Shown here: in pieces, positions 16,701 through 25,873 of the stretch
Layout of the letters: each line of letters opens with the position of its first letter
Position numbering within the stretch: position 1 is the first letter of the stretch
Source: Planctomycetaceae bacterium
Lineage (GTDB): Bacteria; Planctomycetota; Planctomycetia; Planctomycetales; Planctomycetaceae
Assembly (NCBI GenBank): GCA_021732845.1
Contig: JAKFUF010000107.1
Span: 1 to 40,004 of the forward strand
Length of the DNA: 40,004 nt
Direction of reading: 5' to 3'
Translations under genes and position numbers: made by a program
The notes under the pieces: generated by a model
What the model saw: the letters and a program-made list of their open reading frames with translations, nothing else
The model's database searches: none
Told to the model about the DNA's origin: nothing

Positions 16701-18264
16701 GCGCAACCTGCGTTTTGGTGGAGAGTTTCAGACAGATGTCTTTGAACTTCAACTGCGATCGCCGCTGGCCGACGCACCGATCCTGACTGAGGCGGCGGCG
16801 ATCCCATTGGCGATTGCCCTGCGGCTGGCATTGTCCCGACAGTTGGGCATCGAGTCACAGGAACTCGGCTGGGCCGTCGACCGTGTCCCCGGTGATCAGG
16901 CCTGGGGGATCTTGCTGTTTGACACGGCCGCCGGTGGCGCTGGGTATGCTGGGCAGGCCTCGTTTGAAATCACTGCGCTCCTGCGCAGTGCCCGCCAACT
17001 ATTGGAGTGCCCGAAAGAGTGCGACCGGGCCTGCCATGCCTGCCTGCTCGATTTCGACACGCAGCATGAGACCGACCTGAGTCGCCATGTGGCTCTGGCC
17101 TGGCTGACCGACAACATCCTGGAAGCCCTGAGCCTGCCGGAGGAATTCCGCTGTTTCGGTGACAAGACAGAAGCTGAAACACGCTCGCTTGTGGAGGGTC
17201 TGCTTTCGCGGACCCGAATCCACGCGCCCACCCGGCTCGTGATCCCGCTGGCGGGAGCCCCGGCCGACTGGTGTCCCAATCAATGGGTCCTCTGGCCCCA
17301 CCTGGTGAGGTTCGCCAACGATGGCGTGCCCGTCGACCTCGTCGTCGCCCCGGAGACCTGGGACGGGTTGACCTGGATCAGCCGATGGGAGCTGACTAGC
17401 CGGGCGGCAGCCCTGAAAATGTCGTTGTTCCTCGGTGGCACGCAGAAATTCGTTGGTGCGTCCGGCTCAGCGGCGGTTCCCCTTCTGAGTGTCGATGATG
17501 GCGACGGCGGAGCAATGTGGGCGGGGTTCGACACCTGCGCTCAGACCCCGGGCGAATCCTGGGGGGAAACTGAAGGGATTCCGATTGTCCGGGGACCTTT
17601 GAGGTCACTCGTCGTGGACAGAGTGCCCATTTCGTCGGACTCAGTCCTACAGCAGAAGCCTGAGACCTGTCAGGTTGTGCTGGTTGAGCGTCAACTGGAT
17701 GGACTTGTCGACGGCTTTGGCTCGCGCTTCTGGGATCACTTGAATCAACGCTCTCCCTGGTTGGACACGCTCCTGCTGCAGCCACAGGTGACAGTGACGT
17801 ACAGCGATCGCTACCTCAGGTCCCCGTTGACTGGCAGACTTCTGCACGAAGTGTTGAAGACCCTGGCACAAAAGTCGTCAATTGCCAAAGTGGCGGTATC
17901 GTGCGAAGGGATGAATATCGACACGGCACGCGGAAACGAACCATTATTCCGGGATTGGTGCGGACGGCAGCAGCAGACGGCGGTTTTGAGTGAGCTGTTG
18001 CGGCCGTTCAATGCATCGGTTCACGCACTGGAGAAGTCACACATGCCCCACGACCGGTTCCTGCGGCTGGAATGGCCCAACGGGGCGGCCGTGCGCATCA
18101 CCTTAGACCAGGGGTTGGGATTTCTTGAGACCGGTCGTCCCACGCAGCATGTCAGCTATCGGGCGAACACTGCAACACTCGCCAATCAGATTGAACACGC
18201 CCAGTTCAAAGTATCGCTGCGACATGGACAGGCAGTCCGCCTCTACGTCGAGCGGATCCGCTGA
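13729..18264 (+). CDS. DUF1998/MZB superfamily 2 helicase lacking its N-terminal motor domain
   Basis: From ATG 13729 the product is 1511 residues. It starts in a Cys-rich linker (CCDGCGT), then has helicase motif IV (LITFTDSRQRTARFA, about residue 85), motif V (STTMEMGIDIGGL) and motif VI (QRAGRAGRR, about 540). A zinc finger (CPRCGDW...CPVTDCGG) is followed by the MZB/DUF1998 block with DTAAGGAGYAG and C-x3-C-x3-C-x2-C. About 430 further residues end with an HDRFLRLEW segment. There is no Walker A and no DEAD/DEAH box: the first RecA domain is absent. Full-length relatives occur in Druantia (DruE) and other defence loci; that link rests on domain layout. The frame is open to 13609, but that part is an out-of-frame copy of dnaB sequence. 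It is probably inactive as a motor. Confidence 0.75.
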   Translation: MRRDAALTGEAEPELLGIQHRLADEKEDRLCCDGCGTRAMRPEVQFRALRVGPPFYLGLAVPALLEKTPANTHPQADFRPFAGRQLITFTDSRQRTARFAINSGLQAERNYVRSFVYHKLWSEVRNTGGQLAGKIAEKRKMIQDLQNLPESSPMRGWLPRQQSEMDQLLKEAGTPGASISWGNMQRELAKSPEVKIIFEEYAKWVPGLTDVSECARFLLMREFARRPKRQNSLETLGLVKLDFPQLNAATPPGNWPRDDHEWPNFLKLAIDHFLRANSIVDMDISFPKWFGSSVTLRKVLAPEETPKNKLARRWPVLVDKARPDRLARLLAVAYGLNPADPDQQVQINGWLLDCWKQLLKAGLFASDPEGYRLRLEEAQFQTVGDTWECPVTQRLLDTTLRGVSPYQVEHDRFHGLRCRRVEMPALRYPFERDGQQGGGNVPREAIRAWLRDDPKIADLRAHGTWIEFSDRIAEFSHYFVSAEHSAQIGRTELQETEKHFREFQINVLSCSTTMEMGIDIGGLTSVAMNNAPPGPANWLQRAGRAGRREISQALTLTLCQNQPHGEAVFANPRWPFDTPVAVPQVALNSQRIVQRHINSSALRAFLASTLKDHHRLRCRWFFVTAEGLGTQSPADQFIAWLMAGEYPAGLHQLTLQLTEGTCLEGQDAQNLLDRTAAAMARCSMAWNADFESLRLQFMDAGGENKDDDGDLPLRLALRYQLKRLEEEFLLGTLADASFLPSYGFPLHVVPFVNTNVADFRKARRNEGASSGREDNRSLKASYPTRQLAMAIREYAPGNSVTIGKQIFRSAGVTLNWQIPAQDTNFFQEPQQLRWAARCPRCGDWKTSVSKLEGPCPVTDCGGEIQSFQYLEPSGFAVDVRVAPSNNLDEQSYVPPRKPRVACGGPWSALPNPAIGRHRHDPNGHVFHYSAGQTELGYAVCLACGRAESESERALPGTKLPFGMIDHMQLRSGSKAAGTQSCAANGRPSLIKRNLRFGGEFQTDVFELQLRSPLADAPILTEAAAIPLAIALRLALSRQLGIESQELGWAVDRVPGDQAWGILLFDTAAGGAGYAGQASFEITALLRSARQLLECPKECDRACHACLLDFDTQHETDLSRHVALAWLTDNILEALSLPEEFRCFGDKTEAETRSLVEGLLSRTRIHAPTRLVIPLAGAPADWCPNQWVLWPHLVRFANDGVPVDLVVAPETWDGLTWISRWELTSRAAALKMSLFLGGTQKFVGASGSAAVPLLSVDDGDGGAMWAGFDTCAQTPGESWGETEGIPIVRGPLRSLVVDRVPISSDSVLQQKPETCQVVLVERQLDGLVDGFGSRFWDHLNQRSPWLDTLLLQPQVTVTYSDRYLRSPLTGRLLHEVLKTLAQKSSIAKVAVSCEGMNIDTARGNEPLFRDWCGRQQQTAVLSELLRPFNASVHALEKSHMPHDRFLRLEWPNGAAVRITLDQGLGFLETGRPTQHVSYRANTATLANQIEHAQFKVSLRHGQAVRLYVERIR

Positions 18265-18804
18265 CGATGACGGGGCCAAGCTTGGAGCCACCAACGGCTT
18301 GACCTGACACCGAGGCCACTCAATCGAATGGCCCAACTGCTGATGGCATGTCGTGATGAGCATGGCAGACGAGTGTGATGGTCAGCTTGAAGGACCCCTT
18401 CCACGAGTCGATGGCTCTCGGCTTTAACCATCGCATTTCCTTCATGTGCTGGAATTGTCGGAAGGACTTTTACTTGCCAAACGCCACGAAAGTCCATTCT
18501 TAAAAAATCGACTTTGACGCATCACCGGCCGGCATCTCGTGCCGATACGGCCAAGCTCTCGGCTCGTTTCCCACTCAGTTGCTGCGTCCTGTCAGGCGAA
18601 GCCATCGTGCGGGTTTCGGGCCGTTCCCGCAGTACTGTGGTCATTTCGCCGCACTGTCGGGCTTGATAGACTCCTGCATTGCCCGATCGCCAGCATCGAC
18701 TCGGGCATTGGCTTGCTCCTGCGACCATTGATCGAAGAGGCGCTTTTTGCCACGTCGACCAAAACCGGGCTCTGGTTTGCTTCTCCCCGTTCACCAATTG
18801 AAAT
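18265..18804. other. 540-base gap between the helicase fragment and the type I R-M genes
   Basis: The only coding candidate is the 41-codon frame listed at 18378-18503. No clear promoter, terminator or repeat is seen. The AT-richer tract around 18500 (TTAAAAAATC) and the area before 18805 should hold the promoter of the R-M operon, but I cannot point to good -35 and -10 boxes. Confidence 0.35.
18378..18503 (+). CDS. Possible 41-aa zinc-knuckle fragment
   Basis: The frame starts at ATG 18378 and ends at TAA 18503. The product contains FMCWNCRKDFYLPNA, with a CxxC pair like half of a zinc ribbon. It is too short to assign. It may be the end of a lost gene or a small defence-associated protein. 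Confidence 0.22.
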   Translation: MVSLKDPFHESMALGFNHRISFMCWNCRKDFYLPNATKVHS

Positions 18805-18869
18805 ATGGCCATCAAGAAGTCCGACCTCTACTCGTCCCTCTGGGCCTCGTGCGATGAGCTGCGTGGGGG
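18805..18869 (+). other. Out-of-frame N-terminus of HsdM
   Basis: ATG 18805 opens MAIKKSDLYSSLWASCDELR, the canonical start of a HsdM protein. The frame then leaves the hsdM frame at a run of five G (18865-18869). Adding one G would join it to the main ORF at 18870 (CGT GGG GGG ATG GAT). Confidence 0.8.
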
Positions 18870-21266
18870 ATGGATGCCAGCCAGTACAAGGACTATGTCC
18901 TGTTCATGCTGTTCATCAAGTACATCTCGGACAAGTACGGAGCCTCGGAGGACTTCGCCCCGCCGGTGGTCATTCCGCCGGGTGCCAGCTTCAAGGACAT
19001 GATTGCCCTCAAGGGCAAGCCGGACATCGGCGACAAGATCAACACCCACGTCATCCAGAAGCTGGTGGACGCCAACAGCCGCCTGTCGCGGCATGACTTC
19101 CCCGACTTCAACGACCCCAACAAGCTGGGCGAAGGCCAGGCGATGGTGGACCGGCTCACCAATCTGGTGGGCATCTTTCAGAAGCCAGAGCTGGATTTCT
19201 CCAAGAACCGGGCCGACAACGATGACATCCTCGGCGACGCCTATGAATATCTGATGCGGCACTTCGCCAGCGAGAGCGGCAAGAGCAAGGGGCAGTTTTA
19301 CACCCCGTCCGAGGTCAGCCGCATCATCGCCAAGGTGATCGGCATCGGGCCGGAAAACGCCGTGGCCTCCACGACGGCGTACGACCCCACCTGTGGCTCA
19401 GGCTCGCTGCTGCTGAAGGTGGCCGATCAGGCGGGCAAGCACATCACGCTGGAGGGTCAGGAAAAAGATGTGACGACCGCCGGCCTGGCCCGCATGAACA
19501 TGATCCTGCACGATTTCCCGACCGCCAACATCCTCTCCGGCAACACCCTGGCCGCCCCCAAGTTCAAGGATGGAGAGCAGCTCCGGACCTACGACTATGT
19601 GGTCGCCAATCCCCCGTTCTCCGACAAGACCTGGAGCACCGGGCTCATTCCGTCGAAAGACCCCTACCAGCGGTTCCCGTGGGGTGAGCCACCGGGCAAG
19701 CAGGGCGACTATGCCTATCTGCTGCACATCCTGCGGTCGTTGAAAAGCACCGGCAAAGGGGCGTGCATTCTTCCGCATGGCGTGTTGTTTCGGGGCAATG
19801 CCGAAGGCGTCATCCGCCAGCAGCTGGTGCGGTCGGGCTATCTCAACGCAATCATCGGCCTGCCGGCGAATCTGTTCTATGGCACCGGCATCCCCGCCTG
19901 CATTCTGGTGCTCGACAAACAGAACGCCGCCGCCCGCAAGGGGATCTTCATGATCGACGCCTCCAAGGGCTTCATGAAAGACGGCCCCAAGAACCGGCTG
20001 CGGGCCCAGGACATCCACAAGATCGTGGACACCTTTCACAAGCAGCTGGAGGTGCCGCGATATTCGCGGCTGGTGCCGCTGGCGGAGATCAGCGACGCGA
20101 AGAACGATTTCAATCTCAACCTCCCGCGGTACATCGACAGCACGGAACCGGAAGACCTGCAGGACATCAACGGCCACCTGCGGGGTGGCATTCCAGAACG
20201 CGACATTGACGCCCTCGACCGCTACTGGCAGGTGATGCCCAGCCTGCGGGCCACCTTGTTCAAGCCGGGCCAGCACAGGGGCTATTGGGAGCTGACCAGC
20301 CCGGATGTGAAGCCGGCCATCTTCGGCCACCCGGAGTTCACGGCCTTCAAGGCCGGCGTCGACAAGCTCTTCGCCAAATGGAAAAAGGTCAACACGCCGC
20401 TTCTCAAGGGCTTCGCGGCGGACGCAGCCAGCAGCCACCCCAAAGCCCTCATTGAAACGCTGTCTGAAGATCTGCTCGCCGCTTTCGCCCGTGCGCCGCT
20501 GCTGGACCAGTACGACATCTATCAGCATCTCATGGATTATTGGGTCGAGACGATGCAGGACGACTGCTATCTCGTTGCCGCCGACGGCTGGGTGCAGGCA
20601 GCCAGGCCCCGGCTGATTGTCGAGGACAAGACCAAGAAGGCGAAAGAGAAGCCTGATTTCACCATCGGCAAAAAGAAGTACAAGGCCGAGCTGATCCCAT
20701 CGGTGCTGGTCATCGCCCGCTACTTCGCCAAAGAACAGGCGGCCATCGAGAAGCTGGAGACTGACATCGCCGCCTTCCAGCAGCAAATGGAAGAGTTGGC
20801 CGAGGAACACAGCGGCGAAGGGGGTTTGCTGGAAGACGCGAAAAATGACAAGGACAAGCTCACCAAAGCCTCTGTCGCGGCCCGGCTCAAAGAGGTCAAG
20901 GGCGACGCTGAGTCTGCCGATGAGCGTAAGCTGCTGGGCGAATACCTGGCCTTCAGCGAGCAGGAGGCGGCGGCAAACGCCGCTCTCAAGACCGCACAGG
21001 AGAGCCTCATTGAAAACGTCCTGCGGCAATTTGCCCGGCTGACCGAGGACGAGGTCAAGGCCCTCGTCGTGGACGACAAGTGGCTGTCCACCCTGGCCGC
21101 CACCGTGCAGGGCGAACTCGACCGCGTGTCACAGACCCTCACCGGCCGCATCCGCCAGCTCGCCGAACGCTACGCCATCCCGCTGCCGCAGCTCACCGCC
21201 GAAGTTGCCACACTCGCCAGCCGCGTAGACGAACACCTCAAGAGGATGGGGGCGGTATGGAAGTGA
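18870..21266 (+). CDS. hsdM: Type I R-M methyltransferase subunit HsdM, frameshifted at its start
   Basis: HsdM methylates adenine N6 in the site chosen by HsdS. In the 798 residues from ATG 18870 the N-terminal helical domain (YKDYVLFMLFIKYISDKYG) is followed by the SAM site DPTCGSGSLLL at about 172 and catalytic NPPF at 247-250. A long C-terminal part (about 470-798) contains charged coiled-coil stretches, as in the 800-residue HsdM subclass. The first 22 or so residues are encoded out of frame just upstream, so the intact gene would start at 18805. Translation from 18870 would still include both catalytic motifs. hsdS overlaps the end by 10 bases, so the genes are cotranscribed. Confidence 0.92.
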   Translation: MDASQYKDYVLFMLFIKYISDKYGASEDFAPPVVIPPGASFKDMIALKGKPDIGDKINTHVIQKLVDANSRLSRHDFPDFNDPNKLGEGQAMVDRLTNLVGIFQKPELDFSKNRADNDDILGDAYEYLMRHFASESGKSKGQFYTPSEVSRIIAKVIGIGPENAVASTTAYDPTCGSGSLLLKVADQAGKHITLEGQEKDVTTAGLARMNMILHDFPTANILSGNTLAAPKFKDGEQLRTYDYVVANPPFSDKTWSTGLIPSKDPYQRFPWGEPPGKQGDYAYLLHILRSLKSTGKGACILPHGVLFRGNAEGVIRQQLVRSGYLNAIIGLPANLFYGTGIPACILVLDKQNAAARKGIFMIDASKGFMKDGPKNRLRAQDIHKIVDTFHKQLEVPRYSRLVPLAEISDAKNDFNLNLPRYIDSTEPEDLQDINGHLRGGIPERDIDALDRYWQVMPSLRATLFKPGQHRGYWELTSPDVKPAIFGHPEFTAFKAGVDKLFAKWKKVNTPLLKGFAADAASSHPKALIETLSEDLLAAFARAPLLDQYDIYQHLMDYWVETMQDDCYLVAADGWVQAARPRLIVEDKTKKAKEKPDFTIGKKKYKAELIPSVLVIARYFAKEQAAIEKLETDIAAFQQQMEELAEEHSGEGGLLEDAKNDKDKLTKASVAARLKEVKGDAESADERKLLGEYLAFSEQEAAANAALKTAQESLIENVLRQFARLTEDEVKALVVDDKWLSTLAATVQGELDRVSQTLTGRIRQLAERYAIPLPQLTAEVATLASRVDEHLKRMGAVWK

Positions 21267-22474
21267 AGCCCGGCTACAAGCTGACGGAGGTGGGTGTCAT
21301 CCCGGAGGACTGGGAGATGCTCCGTCTCGGAGGACTCTCGGTTTTTGCGACGAGCGGGTCGCGTGGATGGGCAAGACATTATTCTGAAACCGGTCCACTG
21401 TTTGTTCGAAGCCAGAACGTGCGAGACGGTCAACTCGATTTCACTGACCGGCAATGTGTGATTCCCCCGGCGGGGACCGAAGGAAGTAGAACTCGTCTAA
21501 ATCGCGAGGACCTGCTGATCACGATGACCGGCAATAGTGTTGGCAATGTTGCATGGGTCGAGCAGGATTTAGGCGAGGCTTACATCAGTCAACATGTCGG
21601 ACTTGTTAGACTCAGAGACCCATCGCTTGCGGAATTCGCTTGTCGTTTCCTTATGCCCGGTTCACCCGGTAACTGGCAGATTTGGGCGAGCCAAGCCGGG
21701 CAGAGCAAGCCGGGCCTAAACCTCAAGAATTTGAGTGATTTTTGGGTGGCATGCCCACCCTTGTCAGAACAACGGGCCATCGCGGCGGCACTGAACGATG
21801 TGGATGCGCTGCTGGGCGTGCTGGACCGGCTCATCGCCAAGAAACGCGACCTCAAACAGGCCGCCATGCAGCAACTCCTCACCGGCCAAACCCGCCTCCC
21901 CGGCTTCCACGGCGAGTGGGAGGTGAAGCGGTTGGGAGAATGTGGCGAAGTCATCATGGGACAATCGCCGCCAGGTGCCTCCTACAATCAAAACAGTGTC
22001 GGAACTCCGCTCATCAATGGGCCTACTGAGTTCACAGATCGCAATCCAATAAAGATTCAGTGGACCTCAGAGCCAGCTAGGTTTTGCAAGTCGGGAGATC
22101 TCTTGATCTGTGTGCGAGGAAGCTCGACCGGTCGCACGAACTACGCGAATGACGACTATGCAATTGGCCGAGGTGTCGCGGCTATCCGAGCTAAGGGATG
22201 CAACAATACAGATTTCATGAGCTATCAAGTTATCTCAGGTGTTTCTGAGATTCTGGCAGCAGCAACAGGTTCCACGTTTCCCAGCGTAGACGGTGCCACT
22301 TTCAAAAAAATCGCGATTCCTCTTCCGCCTCCCCCCGAACAGGCCGCCATCGCGGCCGTGCTGACGGACATGGACGCAGAGTTGCTGTTGTTGGAGCAGC
22401 GGCTGGCCAAGACCCGCGACCTCAAGCAAGGCATGATGCAGGAACTGCTCACCGGAAGGACCCGACTCGTATGA
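21257..22474 (+). CDS. hsdS: Type I R-M specificity subunit HsdS
   Basis: HsdS sets the bipartite target of the complex. The 405-residue product has the usual tandem layout: target-recognition domain 1 (about 10-170), a conserved helical spacer (LSEQRAIAAALNDVDALLGVLDRL..., about 175-215), domain 2 (about 220-360) and a second copy of the spacer (PPEQAAIAAVLTDMDAELL...). Each half starts with a W-x3-RLG-like motif and each spacer ends with LLTGxTRL. ATG 21257 is chosen because it gives the standard N-terminus MEVKPGYKLTEVGVIPEDW and overlaps the hsdM stop. The frame is open upstream but reads as a shadow of hsdM. The target sequence cannot be told from this. Confidence 0.93.
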   Translation: MEVKPGYKLTEVGVIPEDWEMLRLGGLSVFATSGSRGWARHYSETGPLFVRSQNVRDGQLDFTDRQCVIPPAGTEGSRTRLNREDLLITMTGNSVGNVAWVEQDLGEAYISQHVGLVRLRDPSLAEFACRFLMPGSPGNWQIWASQAGQSKPGLNLKNLSDFWVACPPLSEQRAIAAALNDVDALLGVLDRLIAKKRDLKQAAMQQLLTGQTRLPGFHGEWEVKRLGECGEVIMGQSPPGASYNQNSVGTPLINGPTEFTDRNPIKIQWTSEPARFCKSGDLLICVRGSSTGRTNYANDDYAIGRGVAAIRAKGCNNTDFMSYQVISGVSEILAAATGSTFPSVDGATFKKIAIPLPPPPEQAAIAAVLTDMDAELLLLEQRLAKTRDLKQGMMQELLTGRTRLV

Positions 22475-22493
22475 TCCCGCGTGAGACTGCATC

Positions 22494-22706
22494 ATGATCG
22501 GGCTGGTCGATTTCCTGGCGGCATCGGGAATCACTTTCAACACCCAGAGCACCAAGGTCCATCTGGCTTGCTGGAATGGGAGTGAGCACCCGCTTGATGT
22601 GTACTTCGCCGGCCGCTTCCAGGGCTGGCAGGAGCATCAGCCCAAACGCAACTTTGGTTGCGAACACGTGCTGAGTTTGATCGACCTCGGCCATTCTGAA
22701 TCGTGA
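22494..22706 (+). CDS. Small protein between hsdS and hsdR
   Basis: The 70-residue product MIGLVDFLAASGITFNTQS... contains TKVHLACWNGSEHPLDVYFAGRFQGWQ. This loosely recalls the N-terminal domain found ahead of some GIY-YIG-family nucleases, where a sentence of the type 'vklar...d.y..g.fe.yQ' precedes the nuclease. No GIY-YIG core follows, so it is either a stand-alone small protein or the remnant of such a gene. It starts 19 bases after hsdS and ends 71 bases before hsdR, inside the operon. The family call is tentative. Confidence 0.5.
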   Translation: MIGLVDFLAASGITFNTQSTKVHLACWNGSEHPLDVYFAGRFQGWQEHQPKRNFGCEHVLSLIDLGHSES

Positions 22707-22777
22707 AGCGTATTGGATGAACGTGCTTAGAACCCGTGAATTCGGCTTGAATTGATTAATTGCTGGAAGAGGTCCCC

Positions 22778-25700
22778 ATGAGCCCCATCCGTCCCGAACG
22801 GGTCACCCAGGACCGCGTCATCAGCTTGTTCACAGACCCGGCACGGGCCGATTGCCTGGGTTACCGCTATCTGGGGGACTGGCACCAGCGGGACGGCAAC
22901 CGCAACATCGAGGCCGAACTCCTGCGGGCCAACCTCAAAGCCCGGGGCTATTCCGATGCCCACGTCTCGGCCGCACTGCAAAAGCTGCTGGCCGCCGCAG
23001 ATGGCACGGGCATCACCCTCTATCAAGCCAACCTGCGGACCTACCAACTGTTGCGGTACGGCGTGCCGGTGCAGATTGCCGCCGGTGCCCCGAACGAGAC
23101 GGTGCACCTGGTGGACTGGGAACATCCCCAGAACAACGATTTTGCCGTCGCCGAAGAGGTGACCCTCCGCGGCGGTTTCGAGCGGCGGCCGGACATCGTG
23201 CTGTATCTGAACGGGATCGCCATCGGCGTCATCGAATTGAAGCGTGGCTCCGTCGAAGTGGCCGATGGGGTCCGCCAGCTGTGCACGAATCAAGAGTCGA
23301 TTTTCAACCTGAACTTTTTCACCACGGTCCAGTTCGTGTTCGCCGGGAATGACTCGCAGGGGCTGCACTACGGCACAGCCACCAGCAAGGAGCAGTTCTA
23401 TGTGGAGTGGAAGTCGGCCCGGAACAGTGACGGCCATGCCCTGCCCCCCGGTGCCCTGCTGGACCGGCCACTGGCCGAGATCTGCGAGAAGACGCGGCTG
23501 CTCGACTTGATCCGCAACTTCATGATCTTCGACGGTGGCATCAAAAAAGTGCCCCGCCCCCATCAGTATGCCGGCGTCAAAGCCGCCCAGGACCGCGTCC
23601 GCAAGCGGGAAGGCGGCGTCATCTGGCACACGCAGGGGAGCGGCAAAAGCATCCTGATGGTGCTGCTGGCCAAGTGGCTCCTGGAGCACGACGCCGAGGC
23701 CCGGATCCTGGTCATCACCGACCGCGACGAGCTGGATCAACAGATTGAGGGGGTGATGCGGAACGCGGGGGTGATCGGCACAGAGGCCCCTTCGCCGCGG
23801 ATCACCTCGCGGGCGGAGTTTGTCCAGAAGCTCACCGCCAGCACCCCACGCCTGCTGTGCGCCCTGCTGCACAAATTCCAGCCTGACCTGACAGTTCCAC
23901 CGCCGCCGATTCACGGACAGTTCTATGTCTTCGTGGATGAATGCCACCGCACCCAGGGCGGGAGCATGAACAAGCAGATGAAGAAGTGGCTCACGACCGC
24001 GATTTTCATCGGCTTCACCGGCACGCCGCTGCTCCGCAAGGACAAGCAGTTGACGCGGGACGTTTTCGGGACCTACATCCACACCTACAAGTTCCACGAA
24101 GCGGTGGCGGACAAGGTGGTGCTGGACCTGAAATATGAGGCCCGCGAAGTGCCGCAGCGGCTGACCTCGCCAAAGTCCATTGAGGCCTACTTTGAGCAGA
24201 AGACCAAAACGCTGAACAATTTTCAGCGGGCGATCCTCCGCAAACGCTGGGCGACGATGGAGGAGCTGATGAGCGCCGGCGAACGCAAGCAGCGGATCCT
24301 GCACAGCATCATCGAAGACTTCAGCCTGAAGCCACGGCTGAACAATGACCGCGGCACGGCGATCCTGGTGGCGGCCAGCATCTACGACGCGTGTCATTAT
24401 TTCCGGCTGTTTCAGAACACATCCTTTGGCCACCTGTGCGGGATCATCACCTCCTTTGAGCCGAACGCGTCGGCAATCTCCAAAGAGCCGCCCAACAGCG
24501 ACGAACGGTACAAATTCGACACGTACACGCTGCATGTGCTCAAGAGCGGGCAGACCACGAAAGAGTATGAGGGCGAGACCAAGCGGCGGTTCATTGATGA
24601 GCCGGCGAACATGAAGCTGGTGATCGTGGTGAGCAAGCTGCTGACCGGCTTCGACGCGCCAAGCTGCACGTACATCTATCTCGACAACGAACTCCACGAC
24701 CACAATTTGTTCCAGGCCATCTGCCGCACCAACCGCCTGGACGGCGTCGACAAGGATTACGGTCACATCGTGGACTTCAAGGAACTGTTCGGGGATGTGC
24801 AGGAGGCGATCGCGGTTTACAGTTCCGACGAGCTGGACATTGATGCCGGGTGCGGCGGCAGCAACAACGTCGAAATCAAGAACTGGCTGGTCGAGGGCAA
24901 ACAGCAACTGGACACCGCGCGGGAAGCCCTCCGCTACCTGTGCGAGCCGGTGCCACTGCCGCGGGAGATGGAGCAGTTTCTGCACTATTTTTGCGGGGAT
25001 GCCAGCAACCCTCACGCTCTCCATGAAACGGAAGCGCTCCGCATTTCTTTTTACAAGGCCGTCGCGGCGTTCGTGCGGGCTTATGCGGACCTCGCCCAGA
25101 ATCTCACCGAGGCGGGATACAGCGATGCCGAGGCCGCGGCGCTGCAGCAGGAGGTCGACTTCTACAGCGAGACCCGCAAGCAGGTCAAAAATCACGCGGG
25201 AGAAGAGCTGGACATCAAGCCGTTTGAGGCGGACATGCGGCACCTCCTCAACACGTACGTTCAAGCCGATCCCGCGGCGGCCCTGGGCGACCTGAGTGAA
25301 CTTTCCCTGACCGAACTGATCATCGAGACCGGGATCCACGACGCCATCGCGAAGCGGCTCAACGAGAAGGGAACTCGGTCCAAGAATGCCATCGCCGAGG
25401 CGATCATCAACAACGTCCGCAAGACGATCATCCGCGACCAGCTCACCGACCCGAAGTTCTATGCTCAAATGTCCCGGCTGCTGGATGATCTCATCGCCCA
25501 GAGCCGCGCCGACACCGCCGCCTATGAGGAATTCTTGAAGAAGGCGGAGGAGCTGGTGAAGCAGATGGCAGGCAAGGGATCGGCCGGCGGCGTGCCACTG
25601 GCACTTCGCGGCAAGCCGGAAGCCACGGTCCTGTTCACCAACCTGGACAGTATTCCCTGCACCAGCTTCCAGTGCCCTGCGGACGAGAATGAACGGGCTC

Positions 25701-25873
25701 AGCTGGCCCTCGCCCTCGACCAGGCGATGCGGATCCATGCCCCGGCTGGCTGGAAGGGGGACGAAACCCGTGAGAAGCAGGTACTCAACGCCTTGTTCCC
25801 AATCATGTCACGGGATCGGGAAGCGACGCAGGCGATCTTCGAGATCATCAAGAACCAGCGGGGTTATCGATGA
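22778..25873 (+). CDS. hsdR: Type I restriction endonuclease subunit HsdR
   Basis: HsdR is the translocating motor and nuclease of the type I complex. The 1031-residue protein starts at ATG 22778, with GGAAGAGG six bases upstream. The PD-(D/E)xK nuclease site is visible as [10 protein letters not shown]...IELK (Asp139, Glu153, Lys155). The SF2 motor has Walker A QGSGKS (Lys290), a DECH box (387-390), GFTGTPL (motif III) and [16 protein letters not shown] (motif V region). The helical C-terminal part would contact HsdM and HsdS. All key residues are present, so the gene looks active. Its stop overlaps the next start in an ATGA, implying translational coupling. Confidence 0.95.
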   Translation: MSPIRPERVTQDRVISLFTDPARADCLGYRYLGDWHQRDGNRNIEAELLRANLKARGYSDAHVSAALQKLLAAADGTGITLYQANLRTYQLLRYGVPVQIAAGAPNETVHLVDWEHPQNNDFAVAEEVTLRGGFERRPDIVLYLNGIAIGVIELKRGSVEVADGVRQLCTNQESIFNLNFFTTVQFVFAGNDSQGLHYGTATSKEQFYVEWKSARNSDGHALPPGALLDRPLAEICEKTRLLDLIRNFMIFDGGIKKVPRPHQYAGVKAAQDRVRKREGGVIWHTQGSGKSILMVLLAKWLLEHDAEARILVITDRDELDQQIEGVMRNAGVIGTEAPSPRITSRAEFVQKLTASTPRLLCALLHKFQPDLTVPPPPIHGQFYVFVDECHRTQGGSMNKQMKKWLTTAIFIGFTGTPLLRKDKQLTRDVFGTYIHTYKFHEAVADKVVLDLKYEAREVPQRLTSPKSIEAYFEQKTKTLNNFQRAILRKRWATMEELMSAGERKQRILHSIIEDFSLKPRLNNDRGTAILVAASIYDACHYFRLFQNTSFGHLCGIITSFEPNASAISKEPPNSDERYKFDTYTLHVLKSGQTTKEYEGETKRRFIDEPANMKLVIVVSKLLTGFDAPSCTYIYLDNELHDHNLFQAICRTNRLDGVDKDYGHIVDFKELFGDVQEAIAVYSSDELDIDAGCGGSNNVEIKNWLVEGKQQLDTAREALRYLCEPVPLPREMEQFLHYFCGDASNPHALHETEALRISFYKAVAAFVRAYADLAQNLTEAGYSDAEAAALQQEVDFYSETRKQVKNHAGEELDIKPFEADMRHLLNTYVQADPAAALGDLSELSLTELIIETGIHDAIAKRLNEKGTRSKNAIAEAIINNVRKTIIRDQLTDPKFYAQMSRLLDDLIAQSRADTAAYEEFLKKAEELVKQMAGKGSAGGVPLALRGKPEATVLFTNLDSIPCTSFQCPADENERAQLALALDQAMRIHAPAGWKGDETREKQVLNALFPIMSRDREATQAIFEIIKNQRGYR

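Noticed and set aside
18522-18815. A 97-codon minus frame before hsdM
   Set aside because: Arg/Ser rich, unlike protein, and it overlaps the start of hsdM.
19398-21029. A 543-codon minus-strand frame opposite hsdM
   Set aside because: Antisense shadow; no motif, and the plus frame has the methyltransferase motifs.
22727-25738. A 1003-codon minus-strand frame opposite hsdR
   Set aside because: Antisense shadow caused by high third-position GC; the plus frame is a complete HsdR.
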